Assembly (NCBI GenBank): GCA_900088475.1
Contig: FLMG01004519.1
Span: 1-32,182 of the forward strand
Length of the DNA: 32,182 nt
Origin: Hyphochytrium catenoides
Taxonomy: Eukaryota; Sar; Hyphochytriomycetes; Hyphochytriales; Hyphochytriaceae
Direction of reading: 5' to 3'
A program made the translations under genes and the position numbers. Of the stretch, positions 1-11,500 are shown one piece after another; position 1 is the stretch's first letter, and every line of letters begins with the position of its first letter. A model generated the notes under the pieces. It had not been told where the DNA came from and did no database searches. It saw only the letters and a list, made by a program, of their open reading frames with translations.

Positions 1-75
1 GGAGCCAAGGAGATCGACGGCAGGTGGGATAAGGACGAAAGAAGCTAGGAGGACCTTCCTCAAGCTCTTGGCCAT
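1..75 (-). CDS. Possible secreted or membrane protein, N-terminal 25 codons only (runs off the window)
   Basis: An ATG at 75-73 on the minus strand opens a frame that stays open to the window edge. The 25 visible residues begin MAKSLRKVLLASFVLIPPAV, a basic start followed by a hydrophobic core, as in a signal peptide or signal anchor. The bases before the ATG fit a eukaryotic start (C-rich, G at +4). It would be divergent from the separase gene, with only 125 bp between the two ATGs. No domain is visible, so the product is unknown, and 25 codons could be open by chance. Confidence 0.33.
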   Translation of the reverse strand, partial: MAKSLRKVLLASFVLIPPAVDLLGS

Positions 76-200
76 GCCTGTCTGCAAAGCAATGTCACCA
101 AGTACCGATCTCCCCGTTTATCCGTGGAGATACCCCTGAAGCTTCATGGGCGGCGTTTGGTATCGTGTGGGAGGTTGCCTCAGCTTCTCATCATAAGATA
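76..200. promoter_or_regulatory. Short intergenic stretch in front of separase, possibly a shared divergent promoter
   Basis: These 125 bases separate the separase ATG (201) from the candidate minus-strand ATG (75). No TATA box or recognisable factor site is visible. If the left gene is real, the spacing implies a bidirectional promoter. This is inferred from layout only. Confidence 0.25.
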
Positions 201-3200
201 ATGGCTCCGAAAGCCAGGCGCAAAGCTTCTGGCGCTAGCGCGACCACTTTGCAAGGGGCACGAGCCGCGACGATATTGGAGGAGATCTCTAGTTCTGGCG
301 GGGCTCCTCCTGTGCTTATCTCTGAGCTCTACGCCTTACTGCACAAAGAGCTAGGGGAAAGAAAAGTTATTGACCCAGAGTATTTGGCGGCAGTAGCTCC
401 AAGAGCTTTAGAAACCTCTAAAAGTTGTAAACGAGGGCATCCAGGCAGGATACCAACTTATGGGTCCTACATTGATTGTATGGTCAAAGAGAACACGGAG
501 CCTCCCCCGCTTCTCTCTGCCTCAGCAGCTAGAGAAGTGGCGAGCGAGTATGGTTCAATCCTTATCAAGACCACCCAGACTAGCCTTCAGCTACTGTCAC
601 AAGGCGTACAGGAAGAAGGGAGGCTTAAAGAAGTCATACCGCTTCTTTTGCGCGTGGCATGTCTTTCTGTTTATGCTCTGGACCGCATCCGGAAAGCTCT
701 GAACTGCGGAGAGCTGGCACTGGAGAAGATGGAGTACCAATGCCTAACGAAGTGTGTCGAACATGATGAGGTAAGCCAGGAGTGTCCTTCTTCAGTATAT
801 TTCCAGTGCCATGGCAAACGCCACCCAAAGACCAGAGAAGGGAGAGGCCAAGGGCTGAGCGATGAAAAGGAAACTGAGATGCCAAGACGAAACCCAGTGA
901 CGACCACTAACAGAGAATATGCTATGCTAGTGTTTATCTTGCTGATTGGGCATAGGCTTCGTACTAACACTGGCTGTTGCCCTTCCGTGTTACGGCTATA
1001 GTACTACCTAGGCTGCGAACTCCTGGTGCGACTGAGACACCGACTTACGGAATATCACCATAGTGTGACAGGAAGCCAGAAGCAAGGCGAAGGAGACGGG
1101 CTCAGTAAGCCGCTGGAAATTCTCAGCAAGCTGCCACAAGCAGAGACCTTCCTTCCAGCAACCTTCTCCCGGCTCTGCTGTGGCTACTTGCTTTACTTTA
1201 CCCGGATGCTAGCTTTGGGGCCGCTTACGACGGCGGGCGTTAAAGTAGGCATCCTGGTGTTGATCTCTCGGCCTTGCTGTAGCCGCGTCCTGATTATCTT
1301 CCTTAGGTACTATCACGAGATGTGGTAGATCTCTTCGTGGAACATAGCCAGAGTCTCGCTAAAAGCGGTGAGAAGTCTGCTGCCAAGACTTACCTTGATA
1401 AGATGTTCAAGATTTTATGGAGTGCAGCTTCGGCTGCCACAGCGGCGAAGGTACATATTCCGAGTTTTTTCTGGGGACTGCTCTGTTTCGATTTGCTGCT
1501 TCACTGTCAATACCTCGTAGCTAACACGTCACAAATAGGCAGATGGTATAGACCCATTAGAGCTGCGGCTCGCAGCCTTTCGAATACTAGGCCATCAACA
1601 GACCAACACCTTCCCTTACATCCTGGAGCAGGTATAGTTCCCTTTCGCCCAGGCTTCTTTGCGTATTACTTTGCCTAAGCCTTTCATTTCCTCATCTATT
1701 GCTCCTCGCTAGGCACATCGATGCGGGATTCATGCCGAAAAGCTAATAAAGCGGACACCAGATCGCGAATCAATCATTCAGTTCTATAGAGCTGTTCTTG
1801 GTCTTGCTGTAAGGGACGGAGAGCTGGACTTGGAGAATATTCCTCCTATGAAAGAGAGAAGATGGAAAAATAATGTGAAGGCGACTGTGACTACCTTTAT
1901 TGGGTTTGCTGTTCAGGTACTGCAGGCCGATATTAAACGTCCTGACCCTGGCTTCATGCCCCATTAACCCTTGTCTTTGATACAGACACAATGCGCTCCC
2001 CAAGCCTTTAACGTCCTGGAGCATTTATCCTCCCTCTTGCTGAAAAGTGTAGATCTAGAGGAAGCCCTTGCAGTCCTACTAGCAGTTGAAGATTATATTC
2101 GCGTCCCTGCAAGGAGTTCCTCTTCGTCTATCATACCTTTCTTCTGTAAGTTCCTCCTTAGCGCCCTCCAGTTTGCAACAGAAAGAGCAATGACTCCGAG
2201 TCATCTTTCTCTCGACCAACACTCAAAGACTGCTACAAAGCAGTCCTCTTTTATCAACAATTACTGCTCAAAGATCCTCGATCAGCTCATCGTATGCTCC
2301 GGCATGGAGTCCGTGGCTAGCGCCATTCTTTCGCCTGGAAGTTCTTTGACCGCCCTGCCCAGAAGACTAACAAGGGTTGTCGCGGTCTGGAGAAACGTGA
2401 ACCCTTCCGTGTTTCCTAAACAAAATTCCGAAAAGCTCATTGCCTGGTAAGTCCTGTTACCCTTTACTTTCCTCCCCTGGCCCTTTTTGATAAACCTGAC
2501 TGGTCTCCTACCTCTCCTTCGTGCATGCCCGTCCACTCTTGGTGTTTCCTGACCTAACGGGATTGACTCTTTCATCTAACTTCCATGGGGCGATCTTGCT
2601 TGCCTGCTCATCGACACTGCCTGTGCAGCATCAATAGGCTGGCATTGAGGTTGGAAGACGCAGAACCATCTCAGGTTATGGCTGCTGTGGACAGTATATC
2701 CTCACTTTATCGAGCCAAGGGACAGCTTCTTCACTGGCTTTTGCCGCTCTCAGATGCATCTCTTTATCTGGAGATAGTGCAAGCTTTCCAGAAGTCCTTC
2801 GACGCTCTCGCGAAGTCTTTGACTGTTGCATGTAAGAGTGAAGATGGTGAAAAGAATGGTGAGGGAGACGCGGGCGCCACCCAATCTTCTCTTCTTACCG
2901 AGGCCAATGCCCTTACTGCCGCCAGCTACAATGCTGGGCTTTCTTTCTACAAGCAGAAGGACTTCGAGCAGGCGTCAGCCCTTCTTTCAATATCTTTAAG
3001 GGTTGTTGAGGAATTCTTGCTGGAGAGACTAGGACAGGATAAGACGCTAGAGCAAAGATCTCCTCTTCTTACGATCGCTACTGAGCAAAATCTGCCCTTG
3101 CGCTACAATGTGCTCTCGGCGTGCCATCGCGAATGCGGAGATTGGAAGCAAGCTATGCGAGCTATGGAAGAGGCAGTCTACTGGGATCAGTTACTATCTG

Positions 3201-6200
3201 GAAATAAACTTGACGGAAACAGCAGTTCCTCAGAACACTTGCAGGCATTTGTCTCCTACCATCTGCGGTATGCGCAGGCTTCGTCTTCCGAGTCTACACA
3301 ATCGGCGTGTTCGAGATCTCGGGTCACCATGCCGCGGCCGCAATGCAACAAAAGCGCTAGGCTGCAATGGTTTGTCCAAATTTTCCACAGTTACCTCCCT
3401 TCTGTCGGGGTCGAGAGCCTCGCATCTCGACTACAAGACGTTGCGAGGCAAGCTCAGCAGGAGGAGATTAAGAGAAGAGCACAAACTCAGAACTTTTGCC
3501 CGCTTGAGCCCTTGCCCTCCCTCTTTCGCCTATATAGCAGTCAATATCAACGTTTGCAGAGACAATATCCAGGATGGAGAAACTCCAGGGGACAAACTGC
3601 TCTCCTCCTAACAGCTACGGAAGCTCAGCTAACGCTTCTGCAACTGGTCCAGGAAGCAGGAACTATGACATCAATGGCAACGCTGCATTTGAGAGTAGCA
3701 CAGTCCCTCTTCCAGAGTGTCTCAGCTGCCCTCCATTGTGGAGAGTGTGAAGCTAGCCTAGCGCTGATTGCAGACAAGATCCTGAGTGAGACGTCTGCCG
3801 CCGTAGAGATGGCTAATGACACCTCTCCAGCGAACTCTGAAGAAGTAATAGCGTTAGCCCTGTTGATAGATTGTTGGATGCGCTTCGTTTCTCTGTCCAC
3901 GTTGCAAAAAGAAGAGAGTGATAGAGACGACCTCCGTCCGAGTGTGTCCAGAGCTTTGGACTGTCTTACGTCACTTCTACGGCAGAAGCAGAAAGAAGAC
4001 CGCAGTCCAGCCTTCCCTGCCGACCTCTCCTACACCGTGGAAGAGTTATGGGAAATCCTCGCTTCCGTGGCTAATCTTCTTCAGCTGTATGGCTTTACTG
4101 ATCTAACGGTAAGTAACCTCTTCTTTCTGGAGAGACTTTCTTAGGTAAACCAGGAGCTTGCCTTACTGTTTAGCGAGAGGATTCATCCATTACTGTCACC
4201 ACAACTCATTGAAGACATATGCGTTTGTATCTCCAGGAGCGGTTCTTACTGGATCTCGAAAGTCTGCCGGCAAGGAACGCGCCATGCAGTGGCCTTCTGT
4301 GCCAAGCCGTCAGCGCCCTCCCTACATTGGAACAAGCTGTAAAGGGGGGACACGACTTTCCTGTTACTGTTACAGCTAAGACTTTCAGCGTCATAGAGAA
4401 AGGGCCAAGCTCATTGGCTTCCTGCAGTCATCATGACCTGGTTCAGACATTCCGTAGGACCTTGCTTTGTCCAGCCTCTTTGACACCGAATACACTTCTG
4501 GATGCTGCTTCATCATTCCCAGGAGCCACGGAGAAGCTCACCTCTCGTCTGGAGGCTTTGCTTTTACTGTCACGCACTAAGAGGTCAAAAGAAGAGCAAT
4601 TCCTGGCATTACTAACTGGCGTTAAGCTCGCGGCTGTCGTTTTCCCGTTATCTCTCCTCTCTCGCGTGGAGCTTGAGGACATCCTTGGGCTAAAGGACAC
4701 AGAAGATGCTAGACAGGAGAATGGCGATGATGATGAAGTGATAGAACTATTAGAAGACTTGCACTTAAGTGAAGAAGAATGTAAGGAGACGGATCGTGCC
4801 CTAGACGGACAGCCTGTTGACCTGAAGGGAACCAGGAAGGCACGGAAGGAAGATACCGCAGCGATGGGGCATCTCACCCTACGGCTGTACTCCAGGATTC
4901 TTAACAATGGGTTCACCAGTAGCAGTTTAAAGCTCCTCCACCTCCTTTTGGATCTCCTGCTGGAGGTGTCAGCCCTCTGCAAAGTATATGGTCACTGCCT
5001 GAGGTTCGTACTCTTTCCTCGTCATTGCTCAGCGCCTTTTGAATTCATTTCCTAATCAGTACGAGCTATCATATCTCTCCTGCAATGCTTTACTTCTCAG
5101 GGCCATAACCTACTTGAAATGGGGGCTGTTCCTTTCAAGACAAGCGACGCTCCTCTACTACGAGCTACAATTTTGTCTTCATCTATGCGACATCTATTGT
5201 CAGAGCTGTGAAGCGAAGGAGCAAAGAATCGCTATTCACCTCCATTCCCTTATTAGAGATATCTGGGAGAAGCTCCGACGGAAACCGTTAGGTTCATTTC
5301 TGTCCGCTTCTTTGCTCTACAAACTCCGGATAGAGGTGGCAATCAGTCGTTTGGTGAACGGTCCCCAAGAGCAGCGCCGGACGTGCCAAGCGCTTCGCTC
5401 GTGGGTGGCAAGTGAGCTGCAGAGGCAGAGCGACCACTTTCCGCCGAAAGGAGGAATAGATCAAAAACACTCAAATAATGCGCTTAAGCAGCTACACCTA
5501 CGTTCTTTTTTGGACTTGGCAGAAGCAGAGGCGTGTCTCAAAGAGGCGGAGGATGACGGGGAACGACTGCCCGGAATAGCTGATAAGAAGCGTCTTCGTT
5601 TAGTCGACACGGCGCAGCGTATACTCGAAGATGTATGCCAGAAGTGGGAATCGCTGGCTCAAGATGTCAAACTTCAAGCCTATAGCCTGCTCTGCTATTT
5701 TGGCCGCATAGACAGCAGCAGAAAGGAGAGCATCACTCGTTTAGTCCCTTGGGGTGGCTCTTCATGCTCTCTTGTCCGCTCTTTGGTAATCAAGACAGTA
5801 TACCAAAGCTTAGCTGAGAGTCTCTTCCGGCCAAACGCCGCAGCTTCAACCCGAACCCTAACTGCCCTCCTCCACGCAAGCATTGGAGTCTCGTACCGGC
5901 TGACGAAAGAGTACCATGCCTATTACCATTCCTCCTCTTCGGAGGTGGTAGCTCTGAGACGTCTTTCCAATACCTCTACCTCCCCTGCCGCTTCTCTCCC
6001 TACAGCGGGAAGAACGAAAGGCAACACCACAGCCACTTTCCAGGTGGAAAGAGGGAATGAGAATGTCGGTATTTGCTGGGAAAAGGACGCAATAGAGGAA
6101 TTCAGTCAAGTGATAGACAAAGTCCCATCCAGCTGGACAGTTCTTTCTCTGTCTCTCTCCCGCGATGGCTTGATTGTCTCTAGGGCCCAGGTGAGAGTGC

Positions 6201-8451
6201 ACTACCCTTCTCTCCGACCCAGATCTTTTTCTTGCTTACCCCGTTCCTATCTGCTAACTCGATCAATCAGCGCTTCAAGCAACCACTGGTACGGTTGCTC
6301 TCTAATCCTGAGAATGGAGGTAACTCAGTCCACAAAATGCTAGCAGAGTTCCAAGAGCTGATGGAGAGCAATAGGTAGTACTGTCTAGTTCGCTGTGTAT
6401 AATAGGTCCAACTGTTGGCTGAGTATTGCTTGTTATGGTTGCTTTAGAATGTCTCTGGAGCGTTGCACTATGGCTGAGGCAGCGACCTGGAAAGCTAAGG
6501 ATAAACTCGCCTGGTGGAAGACTCGAGAAGCACTTGATAACCAGCTTAAAGACCTGCTTTCCCTGGTCGAGGTGGTGTTTCTCTTGATATCATTATTTAT
6601 CCTTCCCTTGCTTTGACAGTTGATTATTGTAGGCGAAGGTATTTGGCGTGTGGCATGTTTTGTTAATGCCTGATCCTGCATTAGACGCTGCTATTGAACG
6701 CCAATGGCACTTCCTGCTGCCTGCACTGCGTGAAGGGTTGCGCAAGGAGATGAGAACTTTAGATCACAGTGAGGTAGGTGCCAAAACTTGGAATGCATAT
6801 CCACCTCATCAGGCTCTGGACTGTGAAAAAGTCTGCTCCATGATACTCCAAGGGTTTGGGAGACCCTGCCTCTAGTGTCATCTCTATTTTTCTGTCCTAC
6901 TTCTCAGTCTAGAGGTACTTACTAGGTCTTCTCATCACCGTGCTCGTCCATAAAGGCCGACGATGCAGTTATTCTAGAGCTCCTGCGCCTCTTTACCTGC
7001 CAACACGTTGCCGGGAGAATAAACGCAGCGGAGCTTGCGGATGGCGTGTCACAAGTCCTTTCACCTTATTTTGCCACTGACACGTCATCCCCCGCGCAAG
7101 TTTCTGGACTTCAAAGGCTTCATACCTACATAATGGCAGAGATCAACCGGGCAAAGTCATCTTCTTTTACTTGCCCTTCCTCTCCATCGTCTCTTTCTAC
7201 CAGCTTAGGGTCTTCTGCGGCTCCCCTTCCTGATTTTTCAAAGTTAAAGGTGGTAGAGCTAAAGGCGGAACTAGCAGCCCGCGGTCTGCCAACCAATGAC
7301 CGCAAGGCGGTCTTGGTGCAGCGGTTGATAGACTTTGAGTTGAAAAAGCAAAAGAGCAGTCTGGAGGATAATCAGGAAGACGTAAAAACAGACCACAACG
7401 AGACTGAGGATAACCCTAGCGATGCCCAGCTCATTCTAGTGATAGATTCGGAACTCCATTCATTTCCTTGGGAGAACTTGCCCTGCCTGCGAAATACAGC
7501 GGTCTCTCGTCTGCCCAGCATCTCATTTCTCCAAGCAGCTAGTCAGCGACTTGCTCTAGCTAAACCCTTCAGGGGTCTTTGGAAGAACTCTGCGCTTATC
7601 CTCAATCCCAGTGGAGAACTAAAAGGCACGGAGGAATCGCTTCAGGGAATGGTTAGACAGGTCGAAAAGGAAGGCGGACAGGCATGGATTGGAACTGCGC
7701 CTTCCGCTACAGATTACATGTAAGTCTCTGTTTCTTTCTGTTTGCTTCTTATGTGTGAACAACGGCCTTCGCGGTTGCTTATTTGGGTTGTTCCATCTGA
7801 TCCTTGCCGCCATTACTCGTCCTCTATTATGTCCACAGGGACTTGTTGCAAGATTCTTCCTTATTTATTTATTGCGGACATGGTGGTGGAGAGCGTTACC
7901 TCCATCGAGATAAGCTTAGAGAGCTGAGACATGGGGCTGTGACTGTGCTCATGGGGTGCAGCAGCGGTAAACTCAAGGTACAGGACGAGAATCTCATCAC
8001 TTCAACCCCTTGCTTATGTGTGAGCTCACCTAAAAAGTGCCGTTGAGTAGCTTTTATCAGTCTGTTCACTTAGTCTTACGCCGTTCTTCCCTGCTGCTTT
8101 ACTAAGGCTGAATTTGGTTACGAACCATGGAGCGTGGTTGTCTCACACTTAGTGGCTGGTGCTCCAGCTGTCATAGCAAACCTGTGGGATGTTACAGATA
8201 AGGTAACATCAAGCATCCACTTTCTTGAGCTTGTTCTCACCCTTTCCTCCTGCAAGAGGTGTCGCTTATTTTACTGACACACTCTGTTCAAATGACAGGA
8301 TATCGATAAGTTCTCTCTGTCTTTATTGTGTGGACCGCAAGGCAGTCACAAGACACTTATTGGTCGACTATTGTTTGCTCGGGACCAATGCCGCTTGAGA
8401 TATTTGAACGGCTGTTCTCCCGTCTACTACGGGTTGCCCATCACTCTATAG
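201..8451 (+). CDS. ESP1: Separase (cohesin-cleaving cysteine protease, peptidase C50) with an inserted SAP motif
   Basis: Separase cuts the kleisin subunit of cohesin at anaphase onset. I read 16 exons: 201-770, 1002-1244, 1307-1450, 1539-1631, 1713-1916, 1986-2446, 2629-4108, 4237-4983, 5060-6190, 6271-6374, 6448-6571, 6633-6773, 6956-7719, 7839-7977, 8107-8202 and 8299-8451. All phases match and give about 2197 residues, within the family range. The first 1200 residues form a helical solenoid with TPR-like pairs near 665-765 and an acidic loop in exon 8. The catalytic part is unmistakable. It includes the segment PSSWTVLSLSLSRDG and a WWKTREALDNQL motif. The protease core starts at DSELHSFPWENLPCLR. 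His2083 (7879-7881) lies in YCGHGGGERY, and Cys2109 (7957-7959) lies in VLMGCSSGKL. It ends CRLRYLNGCSPVYYGLPITL. A SAP motif lies at residues 1907-1943. The start is the first ATG in the frame, since the codon at 165 is GTG. The exon 7/8 junction is the least certain. Confidence 0.95.
7232..7342 (+). other. SAP DNA-binding motif inside separase (residues about 1907-1943)
   Basis: This lies within the long exon 6956-7719. The segment reads KLKVVELKAELAARGLPTND and continues RKAVLVQRLIDFEL. It matches the SAP consensus: a first helix with Leu-x-x-Glu-Leu, then arg-Gly-Leu-Pro-thr, then a lysine-rich turn and a second helix ending Leu-val-x-Arg-Leu. It is flanked by a Ser/Pro-rich linker before it and an acidic linker after it, as expected for a module on a flexible tether. 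The protease core begins about 35 residues later. The exon is continuous, so the domain is not a splicing artefact. Confidence 0.88.
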
Positions 8452-8504
8452 TAAAGGACAAGCGTGCGGAGAGAGATTGCAGATTGAACCGCTGGATGTA
8501 ACCT

Positions 8505-8510
8505 AATAAA
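8505..8510 (+). terminator. Likely polyadenylation signal of separase
   Basis: AATAAA lies 54 bases after the separase stop. It falls in the roughly 120-bp gap before the stop of the convergent gene, so both transcripts must end in this gap or overlap. Confidence 0.5.
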
Positions 8511-8571
8511 TATTCTGCTATTGCACAACGTACGTCCAACTAATGTGGGACATCATTTATCCTGAGACTGC

Positions 8572-11500
8572 TCAGACAGCTGCTGCGCTAAGCCTGTGGT
8601 GTAGCCAGGCGGCGTACACGCCGAAGTCGTCTGGGCTAGTCGCTAGAGCGCTTAACGACCTCAAGGTTTGGGAACGAGGTTCTGCGTCTAGTGCCTCAAA
8701 AACACGGGAAGAAGAAAGCAAAAGTAGCCAAGAGAGCATTGGTTCAATGGCATAACGCTCCTCAATCATCTTCGCAATCTCCTTGACCAGAGGAGAAAGA
8801 AGGGAGAGAGGTAGAGCAAAAGGGCAGGGCCCAGTCTCTTTTAAGAGAGCACCAAGAAGCTCTCTATCTAGAGGCTGATCCCTCAAGACAAGTGCGTAGG
8901 CTTTCTCTACCTTTCCCGAATGCAGTGCCCTCCACAGCTTAGGGTTCTTTGCAGCTAAGAAGTGAACGGGATTCGTCTTCTCTCTCCCATTCAAGGCCTT
9001 GACTCCAGTCTCACTCGTCCTATCCTTAGAGACTTCTTCTTTTTCTCCGTGCCTCTTGATCGGTTCAGCTCGTTTAAGCTTGCCTTTCCTACTTAAAGAG
9101 CCGCGCGTAGACTGACCGGACTGTCCCTTATTCTTCATAAACCCAGTTCTGTTACCACGTTTCGCTTTCATTTGTGCTGCTATGCCTGGTTGCTTGTGCG
9201 TTGGCAAGTTCATCTCACCCTCGTCATCCGTGGTGGTATGAGGAGCCATAGAAGAGTCGACCATGCTCGTGGCTCGCCCTCGGTGGTTTGTACGCCCTTG
9301 CATCGCCTCCGCAGTCGTTTCGTGGTCGGGAATTGAAGCGCTTCTTAATTTGCGTTCATGTAAGGTTCTTCCGTCTCTTCGTGCTGCTTCTAAATTGCCA
9401 GTGTCATCTGCGTTTTCTTTGGCAACGGCAGTGTTGCTATTCTCTTCCAAAACTCGGGTTTGGCTCTTTCGCTTGAGCTTCTCTGGTGCTGTCTTGGCCT
9501 TAGCTATACTTGGCAAGCTTGAAGTGCCCTCAAACTCTTCCCGATGCTTCTCATCATCCGGAGACTTTGAGGTCGACCTATCCTCTTGATTGAGAGCTGT
9601 GCCCGATAACTCGTTTTCTCCCTTTTCATCATCCTGTGTGATGCCTGTGACGGACGGCCTTTTGACCTCTACAGCTTTCCCATTGTCTACTTCATAGAGA
9701 GGAGATGCTTTGATGTCTCCTGGTCCCTCCTTCTGAGGGTCTTTCTTGGAGGAACTCTCCGCTTTCACGCCGCGAACTCTGTCGTCCTTCTTTTTCCCTC
9801 TTTGCTTACTGCTCTGTACCTCTTGTGCGGTTCCTGGCGCGATATTCATATCTCCAGGTTCGGAGAGGACAACGCCAGCGTCTTCCTCATGGTCTCCGGA
9901 GGGGGTGACGTTGGAAGATGTCGCGTCCAAAGGAATACCAGGAGCATCCAGTTCTGACGCTGGAAGTGATGGGCTGATATGGATGGCCCGGGCGGGGATG
10001 GACCCCTCTGAAGGTTGTTTGGGTAAGGTGCCTAGAGGATGTGCTGTGTGAGGTTGTTGCGCCGTAAAGTTGATAGTAATATTGTGTTCTTGGTCCTGGT
10101 CGCTCCTCTCAGGCGATGCCTCATCCCCACTGTGCCCATCCCCCGCAGGCGGAGGTGCGCTCTCGTCTCCAGCATGAGGCTCTAGAGGGCCCTCTACCTC
10201 AGCAGCATCGTCCTTAACGTTCTCCGCGTCATCCTCCGGCTCTAGAGGTGGGGTGGTTGGCAGGGCGCTCTTTTTCGAATCCTTGCTGAGCAGAGCATCA
10301 GCATCGTGGGGTAGAGCGATAAGGATGTGGGGATCCCCAAAGCTAAAGAGCCGGCGCTTCTTCTCTGCCGACTTCCAAGGTTTATCTTCTCTGTCTCTAT
10401 CTTTTTCCTTATCATGTTCAGTTCTCCTTTCCTCCTTTCCCCGTTTCGGAAGGTTTGCACGGCCTCCAGCACTCTTTAGCAGCGTAAAGTTCTCTCCAAT
10501 GGACTGGTGACTCAGGCTCTCGGAAAGTGTTAGGGGTTGAAGAGAGTAGGAGTGTAGAGACTCTTCTAACCAAGCTGCCGCTACTCTCACTGGCGAACTA
10601 GAGTCTCGTTTACCTATGGCAACTGCATCATACAGCCTTATCTGCCGAATAGATTGTTAGTCATAAGGGGCTAAACCGTCAAAACTTAGGCGAGAGTAAA
10701 AGCAACTAAGCAATGATCCTAGAAGGCCACAGCGTGGAGGGATTCCCAGAGACATTGACAACAAGGCAGGAGAGGGGAGCGGCCAAATGTTTGGCCTGTT
10801 AAAGCGAATGCTACAATCTGAGATTGCAGCAAATGCATATAAGCAGAGAATTCAGTTGTTGAAGGGTCCGCCGTTAACTAAGGTGGACTGACGGAATGTA
10901 GACTGGGCAACTTGACTGTTTACCACTTCTCGTTCCCCTTTGAGCTGTTCAATGTGGCTCTTGACTAGTCGCCGGAGCATCTCCAGAGCACCTTTCCTCT
11001 GTCTCCAACGCTTTCCTTCACCTGATCCCTTGCCCGCTATTCCTTGGTATCCCGCACCAAGGAGCTCGAAAACAAACGGTTCCAAAGCCTGCTTCAGTGC
11101 TGAATAACCAAGCTCATCCGCTTCCTGGGCATCCCAGAGGCCATGAGCGACGGTAGAATGAAGAGGGCACAATGTTTCTAAGGCCATAAGCAAACATGGA
11201 AGGCACAGGCCAGGATGGGAAAGAGGACAACAGCGAATAGAGCAAACGTGCTCCCACAGAGTGACACGGGCCCCGCCCCATCCTCTCCCCGCTTGGACGC
11301 ATACCTTTGACAGAGCAAGGAGGCTTCCAATGGCTTCGAAGAGGGGTCCTAACATATTTGACGAGTTGGATTTGATGTGGGCCAGGGCAGGAGGCAGAAA
11401 AAGATCCAAAGAGTGTACAAGGCGCCTTGAATGATTTAGAATAAACGCTTCCTGTCCAGCTTCATTCTCGTTATTGGCTTCATGTTCGTCCGTCCTTTCC

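Noticed and set aside
4145-4236. A protein-like frame (VNQELALLFSERIHPLLSPQ) just before separase exon 8
   Set aside because: Using it needs a 36-bp intron before it and a frame change after it that no normal intron can provide. Skipping to the acceptor at 4235-4236 keeps phase.
8572-8950. Resemblance of the SPIRAL2-like C-terminus to the C-terminal domain of the decapping scaffold EDC4
   Set aside because: The GKVEKAY and KETGP motifs plus the upstream DRDT-type HEAT repeats fit TORTIFOLIA1/SPIRAL2 far better, and no WD40 repeats are present.
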